This document shows, one piece after another, positions 1-7,845 of a stretch of 64,000 nt of DNA. The stretch spans positions 182,554-246,553 of the forward strand of contig ML137215.1 in the NCBI GenBank assembly GCA_004015825.1, in the 5' to 3' direction. Each line of letters starts with the position of its first letter. Positions within the stretch are counted from its first letter, which is position 1. Both the position numbers and the translations under genes were made by a program. Source of the DNA: Halovenus amylolytica (GTDB lineage Archaea > Halobacteriota > Halobacteria > Halobacteriales > Haloarculaceae). The notes under the pieces were generated by a model. It ran no database searches and had not been told where the DNA came from. It was given only the letters and a program-made list of their open reading frames with translations.

Positions 1-105
1 GTCGATTCCAGCGGTGCTGTCACCAATCCCGGCTATCCGGAACTGGGACGTGAGGCGGCCGTCGCCTTCCACAGAGAAGCGCTCGAAGCTGCAACGGAGG
101 CCTGA
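1..105 (+). CDS. C-terminal fragment of an unidentified protein (cut by window edge)
   Basis: An open frame runs from base 1 and reads 34 codons to a TGA at 103-105. The peptide ends in an alanine/glutamate-rich helix (HREALEAATEA), which suits the C-terminal helix of an enzyme. The gene stops 5 bases before the end of the convergent cyclase gene. The fragment has no diagnostic motif; a creatininase-like or other metal-dependent hydrolase is only a guess from the final helix. Codon use looks native. Confidence 0.55.
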   Translation, partial: VDSSGAVTNPGYPELGREAAVAFHREALEAATEA

Positions 106-110
106 CACGC

Positions 111-746
111 TTATTCCTGGGGAACACCAACCGCCCGGACAGGAGCGCCGTCGCCACCGAGTGCGAGTGGGTAGGCGCGCAACTCGAATCTGGCGGGGAG
201 TTGCGAAAGTCCCCGAAGGTTCTCGACGATCAGACAGTCGTCGCCGAGCAGTTCGTGGTGTGCGCGAAAGCCCGTCGGTTCGTCGTCGCCGGCCCGCGGT
301 GACGGCGTCGGATCGGGGTTCAGCGCGTCGATCCCGACATCGTAGCCAAACTCGGCACACCGGCGGGCCGTCTCGGGGGCGAGATACGGGTGATCGAGAT
401 ACTGTTCGGTACCCCAGTGGTCGTCCCAGCCAGTCTGAAAGACGACGCAGTCGGCATCTGTTTCGGGAACCAAGTCCGCTGTAATCGGCTCCCTCACGCT
501 CAGATCCCGGCAATCGACCCGGATGGCCTGCACGACGAATCGATCGATCGGGAACGCATCGAGCGATTTTCCGCCTGGTTCCGTGTGGGCAGGAGCGTCG
601 ACGTGGGTGCCAGTGTGGCTGGCACAGCCGAGTTCGGTCACACGGTAGCCGTCGCCGTCGTACGTCGCTGCCGGGGAGAGGCTGACAGCCGGATCACCCG
701 GAAACGTCTGCATCCCGTCTTCGATCGGGTGTGAGAGATCGAACAC
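111..746 (-). CDS. cyclase-family (arylformamidase-like) metal hydrolase
   Basis: This 211-residue protein starts at a GTG and has the normal size of the cyclase/kynurenine formamidase family (Pfam Cyclase). The metal-binding signature HTGTHVDAPAH is at about residues 43-53, and the N-terminal DLSHPIEDGM is typical. Members hydrolyse N-formylkynurenine, isatin or related cyclic amides; the substrate here cannot be read from sequence. No tryptophan-degradation genes are nearby, so a general cyclase-family hydrolase is the safest name. It converges with the partial gene to its left. Confidence 0.85.
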   Translation of the reverse strand: MFDLSHPIEDGMQTFPGDPAVSLSPAATYDGDGYRVTELGCASHTGTHVDAPAHTEPGGKSLDAFPIDRFVVQAIRVDCRDLSVREPITADLVPETDADCVVFQTGWDDHWGTEQYLDHPYLAPETARRCAEFGYDVGIDALNPDPTPSPRAGDDEPTGFRAHHELLGDDCLIVENLRGLSQLPARFELRAYPLALGGDGAPVRAVGVPQE

Positions 747-846
747 AGCGGAGTATTGCCGTGGCCACCCAAAAGACTGCTGTCAGGGTGGGCCTTTCCC
801 AAACATCTTAGCCGCCAGAGCACGTACCATCGGTATCTCTCCTTCC

Positions 847-1260
847 ATGCTACCACCAGATGGCCGACAGCCAGATCAGGACGATCCAGCGTCGGCGATT
901 CCGTGTGATGACTGCCAGGCAGCACTGCGCTCGCCAGGACGAGAGACCATTTCATTCCTCCTCGTCGACGAACTGACGATCCCTCTCGCCGGCTGTGAGG
1001 AGCATCTCGACCAGTTTTCCAGCGCGTGTGAACTGACTGCACAGCAACGGTCCGATCTGCTGGATTTCCTGCCGGCCGGCGGCATCAGCTGTCCGGCCTG
1101 TCGGCTCGCTCGCCACAGCGCCGAACAGCCGGTGATCCCGGTCGACGCCGGTGCAGTCGGCATCATGGCCTGCCAGGAACATCTCTCCGAAATTCTGACC
1201 CGGTTTCAGACGGGAATACAGACACAACACCAGTTGACGACCTCGCTGGACACGTCGTAG
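847..1260 (+). CDS. conserved haloarchaeal hypothetical protein with two CxxC pairs
   Basis: A 137-residue soluble acidic protein starting at ATG 847. CDDC (near residue 20) and CPAC (near residue 81), with further Cys/His residues (ACQEH, GCEEH), look like paired zinc-binding half sites repeated in two similar halves: each half carries a CxxC followed by a hydrophobic strand and a GCEEHL or ACQEHL motif. I do not recognise a named family. A T-rich stretch at 1267-1272 after the stop could terminate it before the alpha-galactosidase gene. Confidence 0.7.
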   Translation: MLPPDGRQPDQDDPASAIPCDDCQAALRSPGRETISFLLVDELTIPLAGCEEHLDQFSSACELTAQQRSDLLDFLPAGGISCPACRLARHSAEQPVIPVDAGAVGIMACQEHLSEILTRFQTGIQTQHQLTTSLDTS

Positions 1261-1296
1261 CACGGTGTTTTTGAGCCAGGTCGGTAAAGCACTTTT

Positions 1297-2466
1297 ATGA
1301 GTGACTCGTTGCCAGCACGAACACCGCCGCTTGGCTGGAACTCCTGGAACGCCTACAGCTGTGCGGTTACCGAAGACGACATTCGAGACGCTGCGGATGC
1401 GCTGGTCGAGACTGACCTCCGGGATGCAGGCTACGAGTATCTCGTCGTCGACGACTGCTGGATGGCCGATGAGACAGCCGACGGGGTGCTGCAGGCTGAC
1501 CCGACAGATTTTCCAAGCGGAATCGAGACACTCGCCGACTACGTCCACGACCGCGGACTGAAATTCGGACTCTACTCCTCCGCTGGATCGCACACCTGTC
1601 AGGGGTATCCAGCGAGTCTCGGACGGGAACAGCGCCACGCCGAGCAGTTCGCGGCGTGGGGTGTGGATTATCTCAAGTACGACAACTGCGGGGAGCACCA
1701 CGGACGGGATGCGATCGACCGCTACGCAGCGATGGGGCAGGCCCTGGAGAACGTCAACCGGGAGATCGTCTACAGTATCTGCGAGTGGGGAACGAACGAG
1801 CCATGGCAGTGGGGTCGAAACGTCGGCGGCGAACTGTGGCGTGCGACCGACGACGTCATCGCCAAGTGGCAGGCCGACGACGACGAGTTCGGGCTTGGAA
1901 TTCTCGATATCATCGACCGCATGGCCGAACTGGATATCGCTGGCTTCCACGGCCCACACGGCTGGAACGATCCCGATATGCTCCAGGTGGGTAACGGCCC
2001 CGAATCCGGGCAGTCACAGCACGAACCCACGAATATCGAACGCCCGCTGACCGAGGCGGAAAATCGAACACACCTCGCGTTCTGGTGTCTGCTCGGCGCA
2101 CCGCTGATGATCGGAACGGATCTGCGCTCGCTCGGTGAGGCCGAACACGAGATTCTGACCAACGAGCGATTACTGGCGATCGATCAGGACCCCCTCGGAA
2201 TTCAGGGAACGCCCGACCGCCGCGAGGGTGTCGAGGAGGTCTGGAGCAAGCGCCTCGCAGATGGCGGAGCCGCCGTCGCGCTGTTCAACCGTGGCCCAGA
2301 GCGAACCGACATCCACACCCACGTTCCGAACACCGCGGCCCCAGTCGATGCTGCCAGCTACCGCCTGCGAGACTGCTGGAGCGGGTCGGAGTTCGAAACG
2401 AGTGGTGAGATATGGGCTGGCGTCGAACCACGCGACACTGCCCTATTTCGCGTGACACCGCAGTAA
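1297..2466 (+). CDS. alpha-galactosidase, glycoside hydrolase family 27
   Basis: Removes terminal alpha-1,6-galactose from oligosaccharides such as melibiose or galactomannan side chains. The 389-residue protein has the GH27 order: PPLGWNSWNAY (residues 10-20), VVDDCW (50-55), KFGLYSSAG (89-97), the nucleophile Asp129 in YLKYDNC, the likely acid/base Asp186 in WRATDD, GWNDPDML (222-229) and IDQDPLG toward the C-terminal beta domain. There is no signal peptide or lipobox, so it is probably cytoplasmic and acts on imported sugars. GH27 enzymes are patchily distributed in haloarchaea, so acquisition by transfer is plausible, although GC and codon use match the neighbours. The start follows TTTT directly, suggesting a very short leader. 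Confidence 0.93.
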   Translation: MSDSLPARTPPLGWNSWNAYSCAVTEDDIRDAADALVETDLRDAGYEYLVVDDCWMADETADGVLQADPTDFPSGIETLADYVHDRGLKFGLYSSAGSHTCQGYPASLGREQRHAEQFAAWGVDYLKYDNCGEHHGRDAIDRYAAMGQALENVNREIVYSICEWGTNEPWQWGRNVGGELWRATDDVIAKWQADDDEFGLGILDIIDRMAELDIAGFHGPHGWNDPDMLQVGNGPESGQSQHEPTNIERPLTEAENRTHLAFWCLLGAPLMIGTDLRSLGEAEHEILTNERLLAIDQDPLGIQGTPDRREGVEEVWSKRLADGGAAVALFNRGPERTDIHTHVPNTAAPVDAASYRLRDCWSGSEFETSGEIWAGVEPRDTALFRVTPQ

Positions 2467-2522
2467 CGAAAACCGACATTCCGTCGGCAGGTATTATAAG
2501 CGACGGCACCGACGCAGGACGT

Positions 2523-2831
2523 ATGGATCTCTACGAGACACTCGACCCCGACGCCGGCGAGGTAATCGACACAGAAGTAGTGGTTTCAGACGACGTACTC
2601 GTGAAAGCCTTCGCGCTCGGCCCCGGCGCAGAGCTGCCCGCCCACGAACACGCGGATTCGACGAACGTCTTTCACGTCGTCGAGGGAACAGTCACGGTCA
2701 TCCAGGGCGACAGCGAGGAGACGATCAGCGCGCCCGGAGTGGTCAAAAACGACCGCGGCGTCGCACACGGTGCTCGCAACGAGAGCGAGGAGAAAGCCGT
2801 GTTGACCGCCAGTCTCTGCCCGATGCCGTAG
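2523..2831 (+). CDS. small single-domain cupin protein
   Basis: A 102-residue cupin with the first motif PAHEHADSTNVFHVVEGTV (His/His/Glu metal ligands) and a second motif around NDRGVAHGARN. ATG 2523 is chosen over the upstream in-frame start at 2412 because it gives the standard cupin N-terminus, removes an overlap with the alpha-galactosidase gene, and lies about 30 bases after a TATA-like ATTATAAG (2491-2498), as expected for a leaderless haloarchaeal gene. Such cupins often bind small ligands or act as isomerases; the function here is unknown. Its 3' side is filled by a MITE-like repeat. Confidence 0.85.
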   Translation: MDLYETLDPDAGEVIDTEVVVSDDVLVKAFALGPGAELPAHEHADSTNVFHVVEGTVTVIQGDSEETISAPGVVKNDRGVAHGARNESEEKAVLTASLCPMP

Positions 2832-2847
2832 CGTCCGTGCTGACGTC

Positions 2848-2957
2848 ATAGTGATTAGTGCGGTAATTTTCAGGACGGCAGCGAAACCGAGGCTGTTTCG
2901 GCCCTGATAGACCGGTTCTATCGGAACCCGGCGGTAACAACTCGCAATATTCACTAT
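2848..2957 (+). repeat. MITE-like element, copy A (110 bp)
   Basis: Ends are imperfect inverted repeats: the left begins ATAGTGATTAGTGCG and the right ends CGCAATATTCACTAT, 13 of 15 matching. The internal start GCGGTAATTTTC and the internal end AACTCGCA resemble copies B and C. It fills the gap between the convergent cupin and winged-helix genes and donates the triple stop TGATAGTGA to the leftward gene. No coding capacity. Confidence 0.7.
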
Positions 2958-3820
2958 CAGTCGTCCAGTTCTTTCAGGAGCTCTTCTGCCCGATCAGTCG
3001 CGACGTAGTAGGTGTGTTTGCGGTGGGTCTCGTCTTTCGGTTTCAGCTTGCGTTCGGTCCCCTTGATCGTACTGCCCTCGTACTCGGTGACGAGGCCGAC
3101 TTGCCGGAGCGCCCGGTAGAGATGCCGGACGTACTCGAAGCTCATTTCGAGTTCCTCGGCGGTCATCCGGGGGTAATCCGGTCCGCCGCGGGCGACCCGG
3201 CGGACGAGTCGCTGGCCGTCGGAGAGATGCCGCAGGACGTTCAGTTGCCCCTCGCGGTCTGAGAGAAATCGCAGCAAGTGATCCCCCTCTCGGCAGAGGC
3301 GGTAGTAGGTGTGGTGCTGGCGCACCTCGTCGGCCTGCTTGGCCTTGACCCGGCGTTGTTTGACCGTCCCCGATTCGACACGTTCGAGCAGCCCCGCAGT
3401 CTCCATCTCTTTGCAAAGCTTTTCGACATGCTTGCGCTCTGCGTCGAGATGGCCGGCCATCGATCTGGGATAATTTCCTTCGACAGCGTCGAGATGATAG
3501 CAGAGCAGGTACGCGACGGGATCGGCCGGGAGCGGAGCTAGCTGGCCGACGATCTGTTCTTTCCGTTCGAGTTCAGCTTCGAGTTCTTTCGCTCGTTCGT
3601 ATCGTTCCTGGGCGTTGCTCGCGGTGTCGGCATCGAGATCCAGCGTGAGTTCGATTTCCTCGCCCTGCGGGGTTTCGAGGGTGACGACGAGTTCGCCCGT
3701 CTCCCAGTGCTCGCCCTCACTGGATTTCGCGTCTTCGAGTACTCGTTCGACCTGCTGGTAGCGCGTCATTATCGTGTCTGCTTCCAGCCGGAGCCTGTCG
3801 ATTTCGGCCTGGGAGACCAT
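2957..3820 (-). CDS. tandem winged-helix protein, DUF2250-like
   Basis: This 287-residue protein has an N-terminal coiled coil (residues 1-95, rich in Glu/Arg heptads) followed by two winged-helix repeats. The first (about 95-180) contains ADPVAYLLCYHLDAVEGNYP and ends in KQADEVRQHHTYYRLC. The second (about 190-285) contains the parallel phrase KDETHRKHTYYVAT. This layout matches archaeal DUF2250 proteins, presumed DNA-binding regulators. The ATG is at 3820 and there is no operon partner. Its stop codon is the first triplet of TGATAGTGA contributed by the adjoining MITE-like repeat. The target is unknown. Confidence 0.75.
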   Translation of the reverse strand: MVSQAEIDRLRLEADTIMTRYQQVERVLEDAKSSEGEHWETGELVVTLETPQGEEIELTLDLDADTASNAQERYERAKELEAELERKEQIVGQLAPLPADPVAYLLCYHLDAVEGNYPRSMAGHLDAERKHVEKLCKEMETAGLLERVESGTVKQRRVKAKQADEVRQHHTYYRLCREGDHLLRFLSDREGQLNVLRHLSDGQRLVRRVARGGPDYPRMTAEELEMSFEYVRHLYRALRQVGLVTEYEGSTIKGTERKLKPKDETHRKHTYYVATDRAEELLKELDD

Positions 3821-4365
3821 CGATACAGAAGGTGTTCGGGACGGCGTCCAATTAATCCGTAGGATGTCATCGAAACGTTCACAGCCGATTTGTTGCGATG
3901 CAAAACGGGTGGGAAAACATGCTGACCGAGTATGAGTTCAGAAGGTAGTGCAAGATAGAGAGTGAATTCAGCAGCCAAGCGCATGGAGATAGTAACGTCA
4001 TAATGAGTTTAAAAATCGATGCTGGGCGAAGAAATCAGTGCATTTTTTGCTAATTGATGCCGGTCCTCCGGGTCAGATATCAACTCAGATAAATGAGAAA
4101 ATCCTGGGAGGGCTCGCTCGTCGTAGAGTCAGATTAGATAAGGAGGGATATTCACCCAGAATAGTCCCAGAACAGAAACATAAGGGAATGTTGTCGAAAT
4201 CGACGTCCAATGCAGAATTGTATACGAAATCGCAATGAGATCCCATAGAGCGGCAAATTTTAATGTGTCTACTATCATAGGGTTTGAGACTCCGAACAGT
4301 CCATTTTGAACATGATGACTAATCCAGTGAGTGTTATGACCAAATCGTTCGTACATTGGTTGAGG
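3821..4365. other. AT-rich intergenic region without a confident gene
   Basis: GC drops clearly relative to the genes to the left. The plus-strand frame at 4038-4238 (66 codons) resembles nothing known. A minus-strand frame at 4129-4356 is listed separately as a weak candidate. The region probably belongs to the same acquired or decaying segment as the flavoprotein gene beside it. Confidence 0.5.
4129..4356 (-). CDS. possible small membrane protein (weak)
   Basis: A 75-codon frame begins 10 bases after the stop of the geranylgeranyl-reductase-like gene on the same strand. The C-terminal two thirds are hydrophobic and could form one or two membrane segments. It may be a co-transcribed small membrane protein, the start of a larger gene that has decayed, or chance in AT-rich DNA. 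No family is recognised. Confidence 0.25.
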   Translation of the reverse strand: MYERFGHNTHWISHHVQNGLFGVSNPMIVDTLKFAALWDLIAISYTILHWTSISTTFPYVSVLGLFWVNIPPYLI

Positions 4366-5571
4366 TTATGCCGATTTCAGAGAGCTATATTCCCAAGAGT
4401 CGGTATAGGCGTCAATAATCCGTTTAATCATGCCCGTGTCCGATACTAACTGCATAGCAATGGTGGGATGCCGCAACATGCGACTAATAACGCGCGTTGG
4501 TCGCCGGGTGATGTCATCAATTGTTAGGCCTTCCAGCGCTTCAGCGACTCCTGCAAGTAGCGCTGGATCTTCATGTTCAACCCAAGCACCACGCATAAGA
4601 TGAGCTAAGCGATATTCAGACTTCATCTCATCAAACAGTCGGTCCGAGTACTCTGCCTCGCGCCCATCAGCAATGAGTTCACCAAGTAAGTAAGCCGAAC
4701 GGATTCCTTGGCAGATTCCCTCTCCTTGATACCTATTTGCAATGCCAGCGGCGTCACCAACTAAGAAGATATTGTCTTCGGGAATCTGTACATCGTTTGG
4801 ATTGAGACTTGGGCCTCGTGGGATCGTGTATACATTCACGTCTTGTCGGTCAGGAACCGGGAAGCCATTACGTTCTGCTGCTCGCTTGAGAGCGGTCATA
4901 TAATCGTCCGGTCTCTGTTCTCCTGCCCACCCGATACCGACGTTGGCATGTTGACTGGATTTTGGAAAGGACCACGAATATCCCACGTAACCTTCAAAGA
5001 AAATTCGAGGTTGATCCACATATTCGTCAAAATCCCCACTCACGGTCGCATTTAACGCAATCATATCGCCTGTGTAGTCCTCAACGGTATCTCGAACTTT
5101 ATGTGTCAGTGATGGTTGGCCGGTAGCATCAATAATATAGTCATAGTCATTTACGATTTCCCAGTATTCACTCACTGTTACTGAGGTGCCTGTTTCGAAT
5201 GAAACACCTTCGTCGGCAAGTGTGCTCGCCCACTGGGCCTCGACAACATCACGATCACAGATATATCCAGCTTCGCAACGCAAATTAGAGACACCCAGGG
5301 GTAACTCGTTCGAACTTCGATCCGTTCCTGTATAGACTCGAAGTTGGAATCCGTCAACATCGTTTAGAAACCCATTTTCCTCGGTCTTCGCCAGAGGAAT
5401 AAGGGTTGAATCATTGATTGCCTCACCACAATCCACTCGTTTTTTATCATACTCTTGTCGCTCAAATATCCGTATCTCATCGATTTGGTCAAGTTCGTTC
5501 ATCTTTGTAGCTGCTGCAAGTCCGGAGACTGCTCCACCCAATATTGCTACATCTTGTTGCTTTGTTACCAT
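4366..5571 (-). CDS. FAD-dependent geranylgeranyl-reductase-family oxidoreductase
   Basis: A 401-residue flavoprotein. The N-terminal Rossmann motif AILGGAVSGLAAA (residues 9-21), DATGQ (near 150) and the FAD motif FLVGDAAGIANRYQGEGI (about 270-287) place it in the geranylgeranyl reductase / p-hydroxybenzoate hydroxylase superfamily. Family members saturate isoprenoid chains of archaeal lipids or menaquinones, or oxidise aromatics. GAVSG replaces the usual GxGxxG, which is common in this family. The gene is AT-richer than its surroundings, includes rare codons for this genome and sits in an AT-rich, IS-bounded stretch, so recent transfer is likely. The start is ATG at 5571. Confidence 0.8.
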   Translation of the reverse strand: MVTKQQDVAILGGAVSGLAAATKMNELDQIDEIRIFERQEYDKKRVDCGEAINDSTLIPLAKTEENGFLNDVDGFQLRVYTGTDRSSNELPLGVSNLRCEAGYICDRDVVEAQWASTLADEGVSFETGTSVTVSEYWEIVNDYDYIIDATGQPSLTHKVRDTVEDYTGDMIALNATVSGDFDEYVDQPRIFFEGYVGYSWSFPKSSQHANVGIGWAGEQRPDDYMTALKRAAERNGFPVPDRQDVNVYTIPRGPSLNPNDVQIPEDNIFLVGDAAGIANRYQGEGICQGIRSAYLLGELIADGREAEYSDRLFDEMKSEYRLAHLMRGAWVEHEDPALLAGVAEALEGLTIDDITRRPTRVISRMLRHPTIAMQLVSDTGMIKRIIDAYTDSWEYSSLKSA

Positions 5572-5974
5572 ATTCAGAGTCGAAGTGTGGGTTGAGTATT
5601 ATATTTTTCGTGGTGTGTTCTCGTTCGTCTTGAGCAAGTAGCGGTTGCGGAAATCGCCGGTGAGCTGGGGTTCCTTGATTTCGACTTATACTGTCGGCAG
5701 TATTATTTCACCCCGAGATTGACCGCCCGTTATATATTCTTGTCGCCCGTTCGAGAATTTGGAGTCACGGTGCCAAAGATCGAGCAAGAGCCTCCGTTGC
5801 AGACTAAGCTTGTCCCAAAAAATAGTGGCTCCCTCACTCGTGGTGATTATTATACCAGTCTACTCTTATCTGACGAGTCGTAACTCGAAAGTTCAGTCAA
5901 ACTACCCCGCAGTACATTTTACGGTCATCTGAGAAATCAAAATTCCGTCGAGAGAACGTAGCCCAGTCGCTCCA
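5572..5974. other. intergenic region left of the IS200/IS605 right end
   Basis: Contains the AT-rich promoter region of the flavoprotein gene (around 5595-5610), a perfect palindrome-like motif ATACTGTCGGCAGTAT (5687-5702) and an open frame near 5626-5880 that lacks a start codon and a recognisable family. I see no supported gene. The bases just left of 5975 should serve as the guide segment of the TnpB-associated RNA. Confidence 0.45.
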
Positions 5975-6050
5975 TTGACCTCCTCCTCCGCGTGAACGCG
6001 GAGGAATCCCACCACGGGATTTCAGGCCGAGTGTAGCGGCCTGTTGGTCT
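5975..6050 (-). ncRNA. probable omega/reRNA scaffold of TnpB at the IS right end
   Basis: In IS200/IS605 elements the transcript running through the tnpB 3' end into the right end is processed into the TnpB guide RNA. Two consecutive stem-loops lie here, directly after the tnpB stop at 6050: 6005-6021, then 5985-6004. The predicted guide would begin at 5974 and read leftward into the flank. The call rests on family knowledge plus these visible hairpins; the 5' limit of the RNA, probably inside tnpB, is unknown. Confidence 0.5.
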
Positions 6051-7408
6051 CAAGACGCATACGTTCCAAGCGTCGTCTGCTGGGTTTCAGCATCGGCGTG
6101 GCTGTCTTGTGGCCCGGTCAAAGAGGCCCCATCCGTAGCCGAGTTCTTGGAAATCGGAGATTTCCAACGGTCGAAAAATCTTTGATTTTTCTCGACATCG
6201 TCACCGGCCTTCTGCCGGGAAGTCCGGTCGCTTCGGCGGTGACTCTCTCCACTACGGTAGCGGTCTGCAATGTTTATCGCCCCGTTTACATCGGCTTGAT
6301 ACTCACCGACCCAACAGCCGTCGTTCGAGCATCTGAACGTTGCCTGTCGTGGCCGGGAGCCGTGTTCACCGCAAGCGTGGCACGCCTTCGACGTGTTCCG
6401 GGGATTCACCGTCTCGACGGGAATCCCCTTCTCGGCGGCTTTGTAGCGAATCTGTGCGTGGAGCTTGGCAAAGCCCCACCCGTGCAACCGCCGATTCATG
6501 TACTCGCCGTAGTCCATGTTCTCACGGATGTACGTCAAGTCTTCCAGCACCAACACTGGATTCTCGACAGACTCGGCGTAGTCCACGACCTCGCGGGTCA
6601 CACGGTGGAACACATCGTCAATCTGGTCCCACAGTTCGTCACCGTAAGACTCTGCGATTCGCTCACTGCCGCGCTTCTGAAGGCGTCGCTTGGCGGTGAA
6701 GTAGGTTTTGCGGAGCCGACGAACGGCTTTGCCGTCGTCGGCCCACAGGCGGGGGCGAACCGGAGAACCAGAGCCGTCACGGTGACACACCGTGACGAGA
6801 CTCGCTTCTCCAATGTCCACACCTATCGGTGTCCTGTCGAGCCCAGCGAGACAGAGCTCGCCAGACGAGTCTGGCGGCGTCCGCTCGTCGGCGGACGCCT
6901 CAGATTCGTCCTCCACGTCGCGGGCAACGGTGATGTGGAGATACCACGTTCCCTCGCGCTCGAACAGCCGACTTTCACCCATCTCGGCGTCGTCTGCGTA
7001 CACCGCTTCGAGCCACTCCCGCTGTTCGGGATTGGCGCGTGCCGGAATCCAGAGGTGGTAATCCTCGTGGTGCGGGACTTTGACGTACCACTCGATATCG
7101 TTCTGTGGCTGGTGGTCAAGTTGTAGTCCCTCGTTGGTGAACCGCACCGGGTGGTCGTCGTGAAGCTCGTCGGCATCGTAGCTGTTCCCACAGAGTTGTG
7201 GGACGTACTTCTTGAGGGCGTTTTTCGCGTAGCCGCTCAGGTCGTACTCAACAACCACGTCGTTGGCCGCGGACTGTGTGTCACAGCCAGCGGCGAAGGC
7301 GGCTTGAAGTGCCTGCTGGTACGCGTCCTGTGTCTCACGAAGCTTCTGCCGCTTGTGGACGTTCGGGTCCACAAGCTTCAGTTCGAGCGTTTTCGTGAGT
7401 TCGGTCAC
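6050..7408 (-). CDS. tnpB: TnpB, RNA-guided RuvC-like nuclease of IS605 (OrfB)
   Basis: 452 residues from GTG 7408, whose first four bases overlap the tnpA stop (GTGA), a translational-coupling arrangement that decides the start against an upstream frame. RuvC motifs are present: Asp in GVDIGEASLV, Glu in LVLEDLTYIRE and the final Asp in ADVNGAINIA. The zinc ribbon CHACG...CSNDGC sits between the second and third motifs, and TSKACHACG is classic OrfB_Zn_ribbon. The nuclease appears intact. The C-terminal ~60 residues beyond the last RuvC motif are polar and probably disordered. TnpB cleaves the empty donor or target joint under omega RNA guidance and helps retain the element. Confidence 0.92.
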   Translation of the reverse strand: MTELTKTLELKLVDPNVHKRQKLRETQDAYQQALQAAFAAGCDTQSAANDVVVEYDLSGYAKNALKKYVPQLCGNSYDADELHDDHPVRFTNEGLQLDHQPQNDIEWYVKVPHHEDYHLWIPARANPEQREWLEAVYADDAEMGESRLFEREGTWYLHITVARDVEDESEASADERTPPDSSGELCLAGLDRTPIGVDIGEASLVTVCHRDGSGSPVRPRLWADDGKAVRRLRKTYFTAKRRLQKRGSERIAESYGDELWDQIDDVFHRVTREVVDYAESVENPVLVLEDLTYIRENMDYGEYMNRRLHGWGFAKLHAQIRYKAAEKGIPVETVNPRNTSKACHACGEHGSRPRQATFRCSNDGCWVGEYQADVNGAINIADRYRSGESHRRSDRTSRQKAGDDVEKNQRFFDRWKSPISKNSATDGASLTGPQDSHADAETQQTTLGTYAS

Positions 7409-7845
7409 GCTTCGGCCTCCTTGTGTCGGTTGATGTAGTTCTCGACAGTTTCGCTGGAGACGTGCCCGGCTGTTCCGGCGTAGTAGCCGCGTGCCCACCG
7501 GATTTTCTCGCCGTCGTGGTCGGCGTGGCGGTGGTTGTATTTCCGTGAGGAAATGCCCTTGAACCAGTTGGCGAGCAGTGATGGGCTGTGTTTGGGCGGG
7601 CTACTGACGAACAGGTGAACGTGGTCGGGCTGAACAGTCAGGTTTTGAATGTCCAAGCCTTTCTCGTCGGCAATTTCGTGGAGGATGGATTCTACACGGT
7701 CGGCAACCTCTCCCGTCAGTACCGCCTTGCGGTATTGAGCGGAACCCTGTTCCGCGATATCCGCAGAACCGTCGGTTCTGCGAGACTTCGGGAGCCACAC
7801 TATGTGGTAGTTGAGGTTGTAGGTTGCGTGCCGTGTGGTCTTCAT
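7405..7845 (-). CDS. tnpA: TnpA, Y1 HUH single-strand transposase (IS200/IS605)
   Basis: A 146-residue transposase of the IS200-like Y1 family. The N-terminus (LNYHIVWLPKSR) is typical, the HUH metal motif lies in DHVHLF (about residues 73-78), and the catalytic tyrosine is in the helix ETVENYINRHKEAE near the C-terminus. All catalytic parts are present, so it may be active. It excises and inserts the element as single-stranded DNA at a short target sequence, recognising the hairpins at both ends. It overlaps tnpB by 4 bases. Confidence 0.93.
   Translation of the reverse strand: MKTTRHATYNLNYHIVWLPKSRRTDGSADIAEQGSAQYRKAVLTGEVADRVESILHEIADEKGLDIQNLTVQPDHVHLFVSSPPKHSPSLLANWFKGISSRKYNHRHADHDGEKIRWARGYYAGTAGHVSSETVENYINRHKEAEA

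Noticed and set aside
952..1959. 335-codon minus-strand frame across the alpha-galactosidase gene
   Set aside because: Overlaps two supported plus-strand genes and carries no recognisable motif.
4038..4238. 66-codon plus-strand frame in the AT-rich intergenic region
   Set aside because: No family, no promoter spacing, composition typical of non-coding AT-rich DNA.
5626..5880. Open frame left of the IS200/IS605 right end, beginning with a helix-like RLEQVAVAEIAGELGFLDF
   Set aside because: Lacks a start codon and any catalytic motif; possibly an IS remnant but I could not name a family.
6044..7126. 360-codon plus-strand frame across tnpB
   Set aside because: Opposite strand of an intact, recognisable tnpB; no domain of its own.
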